From Istiophorus platypterus (Eukaryota > Chordata > Actinopteri > Istiophoriformes > Istiophoridae), in NCBI GenBank assembly GCA_016859345.1, contig CM029134.1, forward strand, positions 9,907,560-9,971,559: 64,000 nt of DNA, given 5' to 3'. Numbering within the stretch: position 1 is the first letter of the stretch; each line of letters opens with the position of its first letter. This document shows, piece after piece, positions 37,101 through 48,800 of the stretch. Both the position numbers and the translations under genes were made by a program. The notes beneath the pieces are model-generated. The model searched no databases, was not told the DNA's origin, and was given only the letters and a program-made list of their open reading frames with translations.

Positions 37101-40100
37101 ATCCAATATTAAATGAATATAGTTTTATTTTATTATTTGTTGTGAATAATAAGCTATTGCACTAGCTATTGCGTTATGTTCTTTTTAAAAAAAAAATATT
37201 TTAGCAAAGAGAATTCACCATCTTCAATTGAGTGCATGACACACATTTGATTATTGGGAGAGAAGAGGTAAACCGGTGACCCCCTGTTAGTTTTTTTCTA
37301 TTTTTATTGCAGAGGGCACAGACGCATATAGCACAGGAGCATCACCCTGACTGATTCCCTGAGCACTTCCTGGGGAATTGTCATCACCCCAGGTCAATGT
37401 CTAAACTTTCCCATGCATCAAAATATATTGTAATTGACTCCATTTGTAATTCCTCCAGAGATCTGGCACTAGGCTGTAGCTGAGATGGATGCCAAAAGCA
37501 ATAAAGTCTCACAGACATGACCCCCATTGTAAACAAGGCCTCCTTCTAGAGTGTGAGGTACAGTAAAGTGTGGTTTTTGGCTTTACTTTTGTTCTTTGGA
37601 TCGAGCCCATACTTCCATTTAAATGATGTGATTTTGAAATTAATTATTTCTAATGTCATATTTTATTCTTCTTAATGCTCATTTTCTCAACTCCTTTTCA
37701 TTATATTTCTTTCAATTTTAAAATACCAGATGTGGATGGGGAGGAGATATAGTGCATACTGCATTGCACTGTACTCTACATGGTAGATATGCTACAGTGA
37801 AGTGTGCTGTTGCTGTAATAATTAATGTTGATGTAATTAATATAAGAGCACTTCTAATGTGCTGTAAGTAATGTTTGTGATAAAATAATAAAACATAAAA
37901 GGACTTCAACAATTGCCGCTCAACCTTTCTCTCAGCACTACATTAAATTATACAGTATGCACATACATATTTTTGACTTAATGTTTTATCATATTAAAAG
38001 ATAATTTTATGCCTAATTTCAATTACATCTTGATTTATTGAAAAGACTGGAGGTTATGGTCATTGCTGCCATAGGCATTTGCAGATTAACCATTACATAT
38101 TTCAACCTTATGGTTTTGCTCTTGGGGAGGGGCATCAGTTCTAATCAGACAACAAATCCTTCATTATGATAATAGTTGTGTTACATAGAGGGCTTAAGGA
38201 AAATGCAAATTAAAAGAGGAAATAGAGCAAAAGTAAAAAGGATTTACCCTTTTATATGCACGCAATTAGTGCAACATTGATGGGATATTGAAATTGTGAT
38301 TGTGTGTGCATAATGTGAATTTTTGTCCTCTGAGAGAAATTAATTGCATTGTCTACCAATGACATTGTCTATTTCCTGGTATGATGTAATAATTTTTTTT
38401 ATGTGTATAATTATTTTATAATACAACGTAACTAGTCTATTTAATTATTTACAAAAAGATAAGTAACTTAATGTTTGATTTTTTTCTCTTAACAATGCAG
38501 AGAACTGAAACTATAAGACAATAGAATTTCTGCCTGATAACTGAAATCTGTGCCGTGATGTTTACAGTTAATACTAAATGAAGGTTTCCTCTATCTCTTT
38601 GTTTATGCTGACCATTAAATTTCCTCATTTGCCACTTTCTCCTGCCTGCTGTTTTTAACATCACAGCTGAGGTAATCAGAAAGAACAATGTGACTGCTTT
38701 GTCACAGTAACAATATCACTTTCACTTCTGCGACTGGAGCTGCTTTGATTCCTGCTGAAAGGGGAACACATGAAGTTGTGTTTATCCTTTTGTCTCTTTC
38801 TTCTGCCGTACTCTAGTCAGTCTCCCACTTCTTCTCCTATTCACTTTAAGGTGCCACCAACAGCTAAATGAAAAAAGACAAAGCATGTTTTTTAGTGGGA
38901 AAAAATATAATTCAGCGTCCTTTTAAAGGAGCATTGAAGAATTTAAATTAACTTTAATTTGCATCAAATTTTCTTAAACAGACATAAGATTCATCATTGT
39001 CTTAGTATCATCCTGCTGATCAATAGCCAATTTTACCCCGATGTGATGAATATACCTTCCAGCTGACGTTATGTGTAACTGGTCATGTGTAGACTCCCCT
39101 CAAGGTCTACTGCACTTTGTACTATGTTATATATGCATAGATGTTGTGAGAGAAGATTTGAGAGGGAGTTAACAAGCAGGGGTAAGATTAAAGATTTTAA
39201 TATCTACTGTATAATCTCTAGTTCTTGAAGGACCTTTTACGTTAGATTGAAAGGTGAACGAAACATAGTCATTATGGCCTCAGTGCCCAATGATAATTCT
39301 GGGTCCTTATTCCTGAGCCAATCAACTTTTCCTGTAGCATTTTCAAACTTCAACTGTGCATCTCTTCCGTTGTCTATCTCTTTTCCTCAACTCCCTCTCT
39401 ACACACCCACAAACATACTTTTACTTGGCTAAGGCGATGACTGCATTTATGAACGACCTTCTACTCTGGTTTTATGTTGCATTTGTCTTTGTTTTCACAA
39501 GTGTGTAGATTATTTAAAACTTGATCTTTTGTGCTATGTTGGCAGCAACGTTGAGAATAAATCTCAATTTCTTTTGTAACCTTTGGCGGCATCGCAAGAG
39601 CATTGGATGAAAGATTGGTATTATTTGTCTATAACTCAGAATGAAAATTGCCCCCTTGTACAAATGACTGAATATAAAGTTGACATCTTCACATTATAGC
39701 GGTTGATTTGGTATTGTGAGCTCCACAGTATTTTCCCACGGCAGTTTATTTGAAGGAAACGGGGTAGTGCTTAATGAAATACATTTTGTCTGTCTTTTGT
39801 TCACAGGAATCTGTAATGCCATTATTGCAGGGCTCATATCAATAACTGAAGGATGTTGACCACTGACGAGTTTTTCATGCAGTCTGTGGTATTCACAAAA
39901 GTTCAGGTCTTCTTGTCTTTCAAATAGATTTTATCTTTGCTGTACTCTTTTGTGACCTTAATCTTTCACTCAACCTTTGCAATTATTTCTGTTGCTTCAC
40001 AAGAGTATAGCAAACTAAATCATACATCAGACAATGAAATTCCTTGTTTGTTTTCAACCAAATAATATTAGTAGTAATTTTACATGTTTCAGAAATGCTC

Positions 40101-41937
40101 TCTATCTGTTAAGATGGAATATACCCCCCACCCCTCAATATCCCCTATGTTTCTCCTCTTATCCTATTGAAATGTTTTTTCAGAAGATACCCACACTGCC
40201 ATGTTTTGTCCCCTGAAAATAGCAGCATTATTTCCGTAATAATTTTACTAATGATATCCCAAAAGAATCCACGCTAGACTCTGTAGATGCTGAATTATCA
40301 GAGCGAAAAAGGGTAGTGATGTTAATGTACAGTAAAGCCATTTCTAAAAAGTATAAACCTGCCTGTAAAATGAAACAATGTATAAATAAGTGAAATTTGT
40401 TCCATATGAAGACCAAAACACTAGATACACTTCAACTGCCACAGTTATTTGGGCCAGATTGTCTTAAGGATAAGCAATTCCCATGTTAAAAAAAAATGTG
40501 GCTATTATACTCCCATGGCTTCGCTCTGATCCTCTAAATGGCTCGCCTGAAACAACATCACAGTTATCTTGAGCCACTGTTTCTAGGCTACCATGGTGAC
40601 CATCATCAGTGTTACAGCCAAATTATTACCCAATACTATCACTCGTGCCACAAGCAGCTATCATAAGCCACAAAGGATGACAAACACCTTACCGTGGCTT
40701 GATACATTTGTGTGAATTTAATTGTTTCTTCTCTTTCCTCCATATGCCCGCCTCCCATGCTTTTCCTTTCCTCACCATTAATGGGGCTGAGATCATAGTG
40801 ACAAGAGCATGTGGATCTCAGAGGACCTATCAGTTGAGAAACAGGCCATGTGATAGTGTGGTTTTCTCACTGTCAACTCCAGGAGTCAGTTCTATGAGAA
40901 CTGTGGAGGAGGAATTGTGAATCTCCCAGTCACTGGATCCATCCAGCTGGATGCCAAGTCTTAACAATGACAGTGACCTCACTGGTTATGATTATTGTGT
41001 TGCTTCCTGACTGGTCACAGCTTGCATCTGTGTGTGTGTTAGTGTGTGTGTGTGTGTTCCAGTGGGAATGCATTTTAAATAGTTGGGTTTGTGGATTTTT
41101 AAGTGTGCCTGGTTAGCGATCCACTCTTATATTCTTATAAAGGAGGAAAAAAAAAAAAGATCAAATCCAAGCTATGGAATTGACATAAGGCAAGACAAGG
41201 TTGACCTTATGCCCCAGAGGACACATCTCTTGACATCTTATCCATTACCCGACTCCTCACTCCCTCAGCACTTCAATTACAGTCTAGTGGATGGATTAAC
41301 CTTGCAGATGTGAGTGCAGCGTAGGATAAATAATATAAGTCATTAAAGTGAACTGTCCTGATTAGTGCCTATTTTGGTTATTGATTATTTTTTCATGCAA
41401 ATCACAATGACCAGCTACAAAGTAGGATGAACAAGTCAGTTTCATAGACATGACTGATCACTCATAACTGTTACTGATCAATGGACTACATCATTCAGGC
41501 TACACCCCTTTTTTTCTTTTGTTCTTTTTTTTTCACTTCTACCAAGGAGGTCATTCATGTAGAAATCTGTACAATATTTGTACAAGCCCAAAATTCAAGT
41601 TTCAAATGAACATAGCTCCTGACTCAAAAAGGAAAGGAAATAGACCTACTTATTTTTGGTGACACGGTGACCTTTCATCTAGCTTTGTCAGGGCAATAAT
41701 CTGGCGGGGTTTGAGATGGTGTTTGGAGTGAGAGTGCAGGTGTCACTCGTTTCATCTTTTACCTAGTTTCTCCATCAGCTCAAATTCTGGTTATTCTTGT
41801 ATAACCTCATCTTCCCAGTACAATACGATGTTGGCTTTAAACATAATAAAGGTTAACAAAGGTGTTTGGCCTTGACAGCGGTCTGCCCTTTATCTCTTGT
41901 TATCATCATCATGTTTTTATTGTTGTTGTTTTTTCTT

Positions 41938-41990
41938 GGGGGGGGGGCGTTGTTTTTGTTTTTTTGTTTTTTTTGTTTTGTTTTTTTTCC
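41938..41990 (+). repeat. G10 followed by T/G-rich low-complexity tract
   Basis: A run of ten G (41938-41947), CGTTG, then T stretches with single G bases up to about 41988. It lies about 700 bases upstream of the exon at 42670. Confidence 0.9.
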
Positions 41991-42374
41991 CGAATTTTCA
42001 GTCTTATGCCTTAAAAACCAATTGCTTTAGTGTAGAAACCTGTATGGCTTGAAAGGGATCACAGTACATGTTTTAGTGACTCCATCTAACTTTAGATTAA
42101 TGTTTGTTTTGTTTTGTTTTTTTTTTCATTGAAACCATGTATGTCTATAAGTGTATGCAAGAGATTATGTGCGTGCGTGTGTCAAAAAGACTAAACCCTT
42201 AACAGCAACATAAACATGGTACTGTATCTGTGCTCCTGTCCCATCTGATCCCCTAGGACACCGCTTGCTGTTTGAAGTCACCACTTGAAAGGCCTGATCT
42301 GAATACTGTGGATTCCACAGCAACTCTGCAAACAGTGATTAGAGACTGATTAATGAGCCACTGTAGACACATGA

Positions 42375-42402
42375 ACACACACACACACACACGCACACAC
42401 AC
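42375..42402 (+). repeat. (AC)n array with one GC interruption
   Basis: About nine AC units, one CG interruption, then more AC units. It sits about 270 bases upstream of the splice acceptor at 42669, so the transcript carries CA repeats there. Confidence 0.93.
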
Positions 42403-42669
42403 TGTACACACACATTCACATGTGTATGCTTGTTTTCTAGGCCACACACAAATGGATTGTACAGGAGTCAGTATGTCACAACATATATAGTCTAACTCAG
42501 TCATAACTGGTTTTTATTTAAACTTCAACAGAGTTTTCAGGGGTTTTGTTGTTTTTATTATGTCCCTTTAATGGAAACGTTTTAATAAACCCAGGCTTAG
42601 CCAGAATATTTTTACTGTTCAACTCATTGTTTTTTGTCTTTGTTTTTTTCTGTCGCCTTTTTTCTACAG

Positions 42670-42794
42670 TGTCAGCTGAGATCTTAAAGGGCAGTTTGAC
42701 CACCATGGAACGTCACATTCAGAGGCTCGAGAACGACATCGAGAACTTCCCCAAAACTGATGACCACCAAGATAAGTTTGTGGAAAAAATGTCG
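42670..42794 (+). CDS. diaph2: Formin diaphanous-2 FH2 exon ending at a U12-type donor
   Basis: This 125-base exon (phase 1 to 0) gives, with the G carried over from the previous exon, 42 residues: VSAEILKGSLTTMERHIQRL, then ENDIENFPKTDD, then HQDKFVEKMS. This is the long-helix part of FH2 after the GNYMN region. VSA-ILK and DKFVEKM fit DIAPH2. The acceptor is TTTTTTCTACAG/TG. No GT follows at the expected end. Instead, KMS is followed by ATATCCTTT (42795-42803), and DIAPH paralogues continue with SF after KM-T/S, so the next exon would join without gap or insertion. Reading on past this point stays open for 53 codons to TGA 42954-42956. The exon call is firm; the exact end rests on the U12 consensus and the alignment. 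Confidence 0.9.
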
Positions 42795-42803
42795 ATATCC
42801 TTT
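42795..42803 (+). promoter_or_regulatory. U12-type AT-AC 5' splice site
   Basis: The sequence ATATCCTTT directly follows codon TCG. It is identical to the strict 5' splice-site consensus of AT-AC introns removed by the minor (U11/U12) spliceosome. No good U2-type donor lies at the homologous position; the nearest GT choice (CTA/GTGTGT at about 42807) would insert extra residues relative to paralogues. The matching branch point and AC acceptor should lie beyond the window. Confidence 0.8.
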
Positions 42804-45584
42804 CTAGTGTGTATGCTGAAATTCGCTTCTCGAAAACATATGTCTTCTGGCATATTTGGACATTCTACACACCGATTTGTCAACAGCAGTGACAAATGCG
42901 TGCGCTGTTTGTGTTCTGCTTTGTGGTGGGTAAGCAGTTTAAGTCACTTGGTGTGATAGGTGGCACCCAAGGGAACTTAGGGAATGGATCTGGCTGCCTC
43001 ACTGTAGATGGTGATCAGATCTCCCTCTTCACTCTTCTCTGGGTCCCAAGAGTGAAATCATGCCTGTGGCTATTTTTACTGCACTCTGCCACCACTGCCT
43101 GTCCCCCGGGGGACTTTAATAGGGGCTCTAGCCCCTAACACCAACTTATCGCAATCCCGGATTTCATCTCCTGACCGGCCACGAGCCTCTCCACACAACT
43201 ATCCGTGCTCTGTCTTCTCTCATGGCACCTCTCCTGTTTCGATAACAGAGTGTTTCACTTAAACCCAAGCATCTCTGCTCCCAAATTGAATTAGCCATGT
43301 CTCTGCACTTTCTTGAATGCCCTTTCTGAGAGGAAAGGTCCTCTCGGTAAAGGTTTGATCAATGATGGAAATCAAGTCTGTTGTCGATACCCTGAAATAG
43401 GATGCCTTTCTTGGGAAAAAAATATCAGTTAGAAGGTGTTAGTAATATTAAGAAAAGAAAGGATTACTCAAGAGTAATTTAAAAAATGAGTAGGTGTTCC
43501 CATATGTTAGGTGTTCACATATAAGACAGCATTAAAACTGATTTTTGCTCCCTTTAGTCTGAGATTTATTAAGGCTGACTTTGCACATTGGGCGTGTAAG
43601 TGCAATAGCTTCCTAACACATTAGCAATTTGTTCCCAGTCAAAGAAGGGCACTTAAATTTGTATAATTAAAAAAAAGAAAAAAAAAAAAAACTGAAGCAG
43701 GGACCTCCCTGGTGGCAGCTCGGAGGCAGAGCAGGCAGGCAAGAAAGCTGCTCTGCCCCCTGATGTCAGTATTGATTCCCCGGGTCCTTTGAGAACTAGA
43801 GGCTTGAGTGAGAGGAAATGGAAAAGTGTAGATATACTGCAGCATGGCTCTCCCTCACTGTCTGGAGTTCCTCCCCAGAGAGAGGCAAAGAGAAGCTGGT
43901 TGGCCATGACCTGAAACACCCCGCTTCCTCCTCTCTCCCCTTCCCTCCATCTCACCTGATTGAGTTTTGGTGGCAGTAAGCAGGCTTTGTAGGATCTGAT
44001 AAGATCTATTTTTGGCCTTGCTTTATTTAAAGTAGGTAATGGTAGGAAAATACTGACAACCCCATATTGTTCATTCTCTATCTCTGTTGTGTTCTATTTT
44101 GGAGTATTTTCATAACAGTGATTGGTACAGTAGGTTCCTTTCTCGTATTTTCGCAATTGCTATAGGTAAGCACAGTTTTCGAGAATAATTTTCACTTTTG
44201 TATTTGGGATGCAGAGACATTGAGGCACAGAGTATGAAATGCCTGCTCGTTTGATCCTTCAGTTATCTCCCTGGAGTGTTTGATCTGCATTTCATCTTCT
44301 GTGTATAATAAAGGGATACAGGTAATAATAATTCAATCATAATAACAAGGTTTCAGGAAAACTTTACTTCTACTATTTGGGAAATATTTGGATTTTCTTG
44401 TACCATGTATTAGAAAACACCAGAGATTTATCTTAATTTCCCTAATACAGTACATATAGAAAACTAGAAGTATGCAATCACATTTTTCCCAATGCCATTG
44501 TAATAGGTGTGGGTTTGTTTGTTACATTAGGACATTTGTTTATATGTGTGTATACAGGTATGTCTCAATTTAACCCACTTGTCTTAGGTCTGTCATCCAT
44601 GGCAATATTTTCTAAACCTCCTAAGATATCAGATGTTAGGCTGTTTTTGTGAAAGCAAGCATGGTGATGGAAATTAAACCACATACACTTTGAGCAAACA
44701 GAGAGATGAAGAGATAGAAAGCAGCGGCTGTGCTTGATTTGCTGAGGTTTTTAGTATCAGTGTTTGCAGTGAGCTTAGGTAGGACTCTAATCTGTGTTGC
44801 ACAGCTAAGTGTTGGAACAAGGACAGTGTGAAATACAGTGCTGTATTTTTTGGGTTGACATTTCCTTTGGTACACATAAGATAGCAGAGTCAAGGCAAAC
44901 AAACCTTTTTAAACTTTTCTGTGGGATTAAAAAAGGATGTTGGTTCCTTGAAGCATGACAGATGGAAGAACAACAACAGCTAAAAGTCATGCATTTGATG
45001 CTTCAGCAACCCTGAAAAAGTTAAGTGAAGCACTATTGTCTTGACTGTTGGGCACTGTGATGAATGAGTCAGTCTGCGTTTGTGTGTGTGTGTTTCTGTG
45101 TGCTTATGTGTGTGTTACAGAGAGGGAGAAAGGGCGAGAGAGTAATTTACAGTGCATGTGTAGGTGAGTACATATGCCTCTGTTTCACTGTGACTCTTGT
45201 CAGCTTTTCCTGAGATTAATTTCAGGAGGCCATGCTCACTGCAAGGTATTTTAAATATAATATGAGCCACAAAGCAGCATAGTTTAATTAAACCTTCAAC
45301 TATAAATTATGTTTTGTGTTTTTCACCGTACATGATTAGTGTCCCTAATTTGGTTAGGCTTCGTAAATTTCAGGTTTTAGCATTAAAAAGAGAAAATTAT
45401 ATTGCAACTGGTTTTCGAGAATCTCTCATCTTTATCGGTCATCCGATGTGCTTATTTCAGAGGAAATAAGTCCTTGAAACAAAATTTCCTACAGTACATC
45501 AGTAGCAGTAAAATACTGAATGAAAGAAATGCTGAAAGAATGAAAAAAATTGGATGGAAAAAAAATATGAAATAGAAAGAACAG

Positions 45585-45634
45585 AGAAAAGAAGAAAGTG
45601 GGAAGGAGAGGAAGGAAGGAAGGAAGAAAGAGAG
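45585..45634 (+). repeat. Purine-rich tract with (GGAA)n
   Basis: A nearly pure A/G stretch with a single T, including four GGAA-type units in a row near 45610-45626. It is part of a broader purine-rich region from about 45530. Confidence 0.85.
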
Positions 45635-45841
45635 TCGAGCTTGGTGGGATCACTTCATTTGGCTTTATTGATACGTTTTTCTCTTTCCATTACTGTAATG
45701 TATGCAAATGACTGAATGGGGTGTTTGTTCAGCAGTTTAGTGATCTCTATCAGTCAGAAGTAATGGGAGCCCACAAAGGCTGCAGAGTTGAGGCACAAAC
45801 CTCCAGAGAGCCCTGTTTCACCAGAGAGGCTATGGCTATCT

Positions 45842-45872
<31 letters not shown>

Positions 45873-45877
45873 ACACT
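45842..45877 (+). repeat. (AC)n array with one GA interruption
   Basis: About 13 AC units, a CAGAC interruption, then further AC units, in unique intron sequence. Confidence 0.95.
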
Positions 45878-48800
45878 TCCTGTTGCTGCTGGATATGATA
45901 GAGTGGAGCTGGGGCTCAGAGTGGGACTCTGCATACTGGAATATTAATGGTAGTGAGGTGGGCATGATGAGAGAGCGGAATGAGCCCTGATGGATGCCTG
46001 GACATGTCCGATACATCTCCCCCACTGCTGTCCTCGGTGCCTTAACCCATCCCAGTAATATTTAGCCTAATCTTTTATTTCCCAGAAGGTCAGGGTCAGA
46101 GCGCATCACTCTTAATACAATAATAATAAGACGGTTTCACAAAAATAAAAATTGTAAGAAAAAAGTGATAGAAGAAGAGACGGACTACTTTTAAACTTAA
46201 AACATTATTGCTAAAACTCTCTATCCCCTCAAGCTAACACTATAGCAAAAAGTGGTGTTTCCATGGTAACAAATAGTGACACCCACTGAAATTTCTTTTA
46301 CCGACTGACAAAAAGGAGGGAACCATTATGGTTTGTGGGTTCTAGTAGTGTTGTTATGGTTTGTTTATTGTTTGTTTGTTTTTGTTTTTTTAAACATTTT
46401 TCCATTGTAATCTTTTTGTGTAAGGATTTTTTTTTAAATTTAGTTTTAAAGTTTCTTTACACAACCTATCATGTTTTATCTTTTTTAAAACATTGTATTC
46501 TCTTGGTTAGTTCTTGATGTCTTTTTCCAAATCCTTTTTTGTCTGTGTTTGTGTGTATGCCATTGTTGCAGAGCCATTGAGTTACCCTAGTAAAATGTCC
46601 TTGTAGCCGCTGAATTTGTCCACAAGGTTGAGTGAATGGAACTGAGAGGCTTAAAGCCATTGCTCATGGCCATGTTAAAATGGTCATAATTTACCCAGAG
46701 TTCCTAGGAAATTGGTCCTTAAGATTGTCAAGGACTGGAAAGCATTGTCTAACTGATAAGCTTAGATATTTATCTGGAGTCTCTCTGCGTAAGTGTTTCT
46801 TTAGGAAAAAAAAGCTCTGATCTTTCTTTTTCTCTTTTCTTTTTTCCCCTCTTACGTGCTCAGTTACCCCTGAGATAATTCAGATTATTAGCGTTTACTA
46901 TCATATCGATTACTTTCTTGAAAATTTCCTGCCAACTTAAAGAGGCAGGTTTTGGAGCAGCGGTACGGATCTATGGTAATTTACTGATACCTGTTGGCGA
47001 TCGAGAGGCCTCCAGTCCCAGGGTCCTGGGGAGCCCGCACACCTGTGAGTGTCGTTTTCTCACACCAACTTAGCTCTCCCACACAAGGCCGGCCCAGGCA
47101 CTTCTTTTCTCTGCCCCAGGGCTAGCCTTTAATACCACCTTTGCGGCTCGAAAATCGACAGATGCGTTTATACAGGTACCACCTTTCTGTTGTTCTCAGA
47201 GACTACAGCCTGATTTAGTTCACACTTCAAAGGAAGAGGTTTACTACAATGTGTTTATGGATGGCCCCTGACAAACAGCAACAGTCAGAGACTGTTGGCT
47301 TCAGGCTAAATTTGTGTACAGGTGCAGCCTTCTCTTGTATCGGCACCAGGCACTTAAGGTCAAATAAATGGTTGTTAGTGAAACATTTGTTCTACTTAGC
47401 AGACTGCTGAGTTACACTGCAGAAACATCCACCGTTAAAGGCTTGTTTTGTCTGGAGAAGCACGAGGGTCTTTGGAGGAGTTATCCCACTTTAGTACACC
47501 GTTATGTGCTTGAATGAGAAGCAAGTCAGGTTATTTACCAAATCATCATGTTTATTTCTGTATGTTTGTATTTGTCAAAACTGGGTTCAAACATGCTGGT
47601 GGCACTTTCAGTAGCTCCTTATAATTTTTAAAGCGGAAATACACAAATATTCACCCCCTTTGCCACACACACACACACACAAACATGTATAAGCTCTCTC
47701 TCTTAATAACCACCTTCTTTTGAGCCTCTCCCCCAACCCAAGTGTTTTCCTCCACTAATGAAATTCACTGTAAACTGTGTGGCAATTAAATGAAGCACAG
47801 ATAAACCATGGAGCTTTTTAATTATCCAAAATTCAGAGAAAACTGGCATAAATAAATAGAGGTGCTTAAAACAGACTCTATTCCTGCCTGAGTTTTGCAT
47901 CAGTATCTTTCACCTCAGTGTGAATATCCAGGCTTGGACAAAGCAAAAGAAAATTGCAGTTACTAGAACAAATAGTCATCTTTCATGTCCCATTCTGCAT
48001 GCCAGAGGAGATATTAAGATTTTAATTAATGCATTTTAATATTTGTGCAAAATTAGACTTGCAATTCTAATAATGAGTATTGCAGAGAAAAGCCACAAAA
48101 TGTAAATGAAAAACAGGTTGTGGTGATTATGTCGCTGTCTTATCAATAATTTCTTAATTTTCTTAATTTCATTAATGCTTTACTTAAGATAACTAAAAAC
48201 GATATAACTGCAGTGAATTTTATATTTTTCATCAAAGGTAATAAGACAGCATCAAGCAAATAAGAAAAATGAAATTTTTCATTCTTTTTTTTCTTTTATG
48301 TTTAGTGGCTTTTTGCTGCATTACTCATTATTATGCATTAAATAGTATTTTTGCTGAGTGAGTACATAGAGCTTTAGAACCCTTCGTGTAACCTTTTGTA
48401 CCCACAGTATATCCTGTCATACTATGATACAGCACATTTTTGATACTGTTCTACCGAGATTCATATAGTACAACACTCATCTGGTCCATTAAAGTATATA
48501 TTATACTTTTTTGAAATTTGATGTCTGTGTGTGACCAACAGTCCAAAAAATAAACATATTCAGTTCATTATAATATGTGGCCATCACTACGCCACTGGTT
48601 CATTCTGCACATTCCTATATCTTAGCAAATCTAATCTAATCAAATTTAATCCGGAGTAAGACAAAAGACAAGCAAATCCTCACATTTAAGGAGTTGGGAC
48701 CCTACATTGTCATTTTTTTTGCAGAATGGCTTAGACAGTTAAAAACATAACTGTATGAATACTCAGAAAAAAAGGCATGTTTAGATTTGAACATACAGTA

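Larger units (their letters stand above)
16404..42669 (+). other. diaph2: diaph2 intron, 26.3 kb
   Basis: A GT-AG intron of 26266 bases, gtatgt to CTTTTTTCTACAG. Apart from the listed elements (dispersed repeat at 18970, poly-T at 19271, GATA array at 22035, Tc1 relic at 22600, C/AC tract at 29613, MITE at 33604, AC array at 42375) it is AT-rich unique sequence. The open frames of up to 134 codons (for example 27011-27415 on + and 29701-30060 on -) show no motif or domain and look like chance. No tRNA-like or other RNA gene was recognised. Confidence 0.85.

Noticed and set aside
42546..42669. In-frame upstream extension of the exon at 42670
   Set aside because: This part encodes a Phe/Leu-rich stretch from the polypyrimidine tract. 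The acceptor TTCTACAG at 42669 and homology begin only at VSAEILK.
46020..46060. CCTTAACCCATCCCAG as a U12 branch and acceptor for the AT-AC intron
   Set aside because: The following bases give an immediate TAA in the required phase and do not encode the expected SF..A.EQY segment. Another CCTTAAC near 53503 fails for the same reason.
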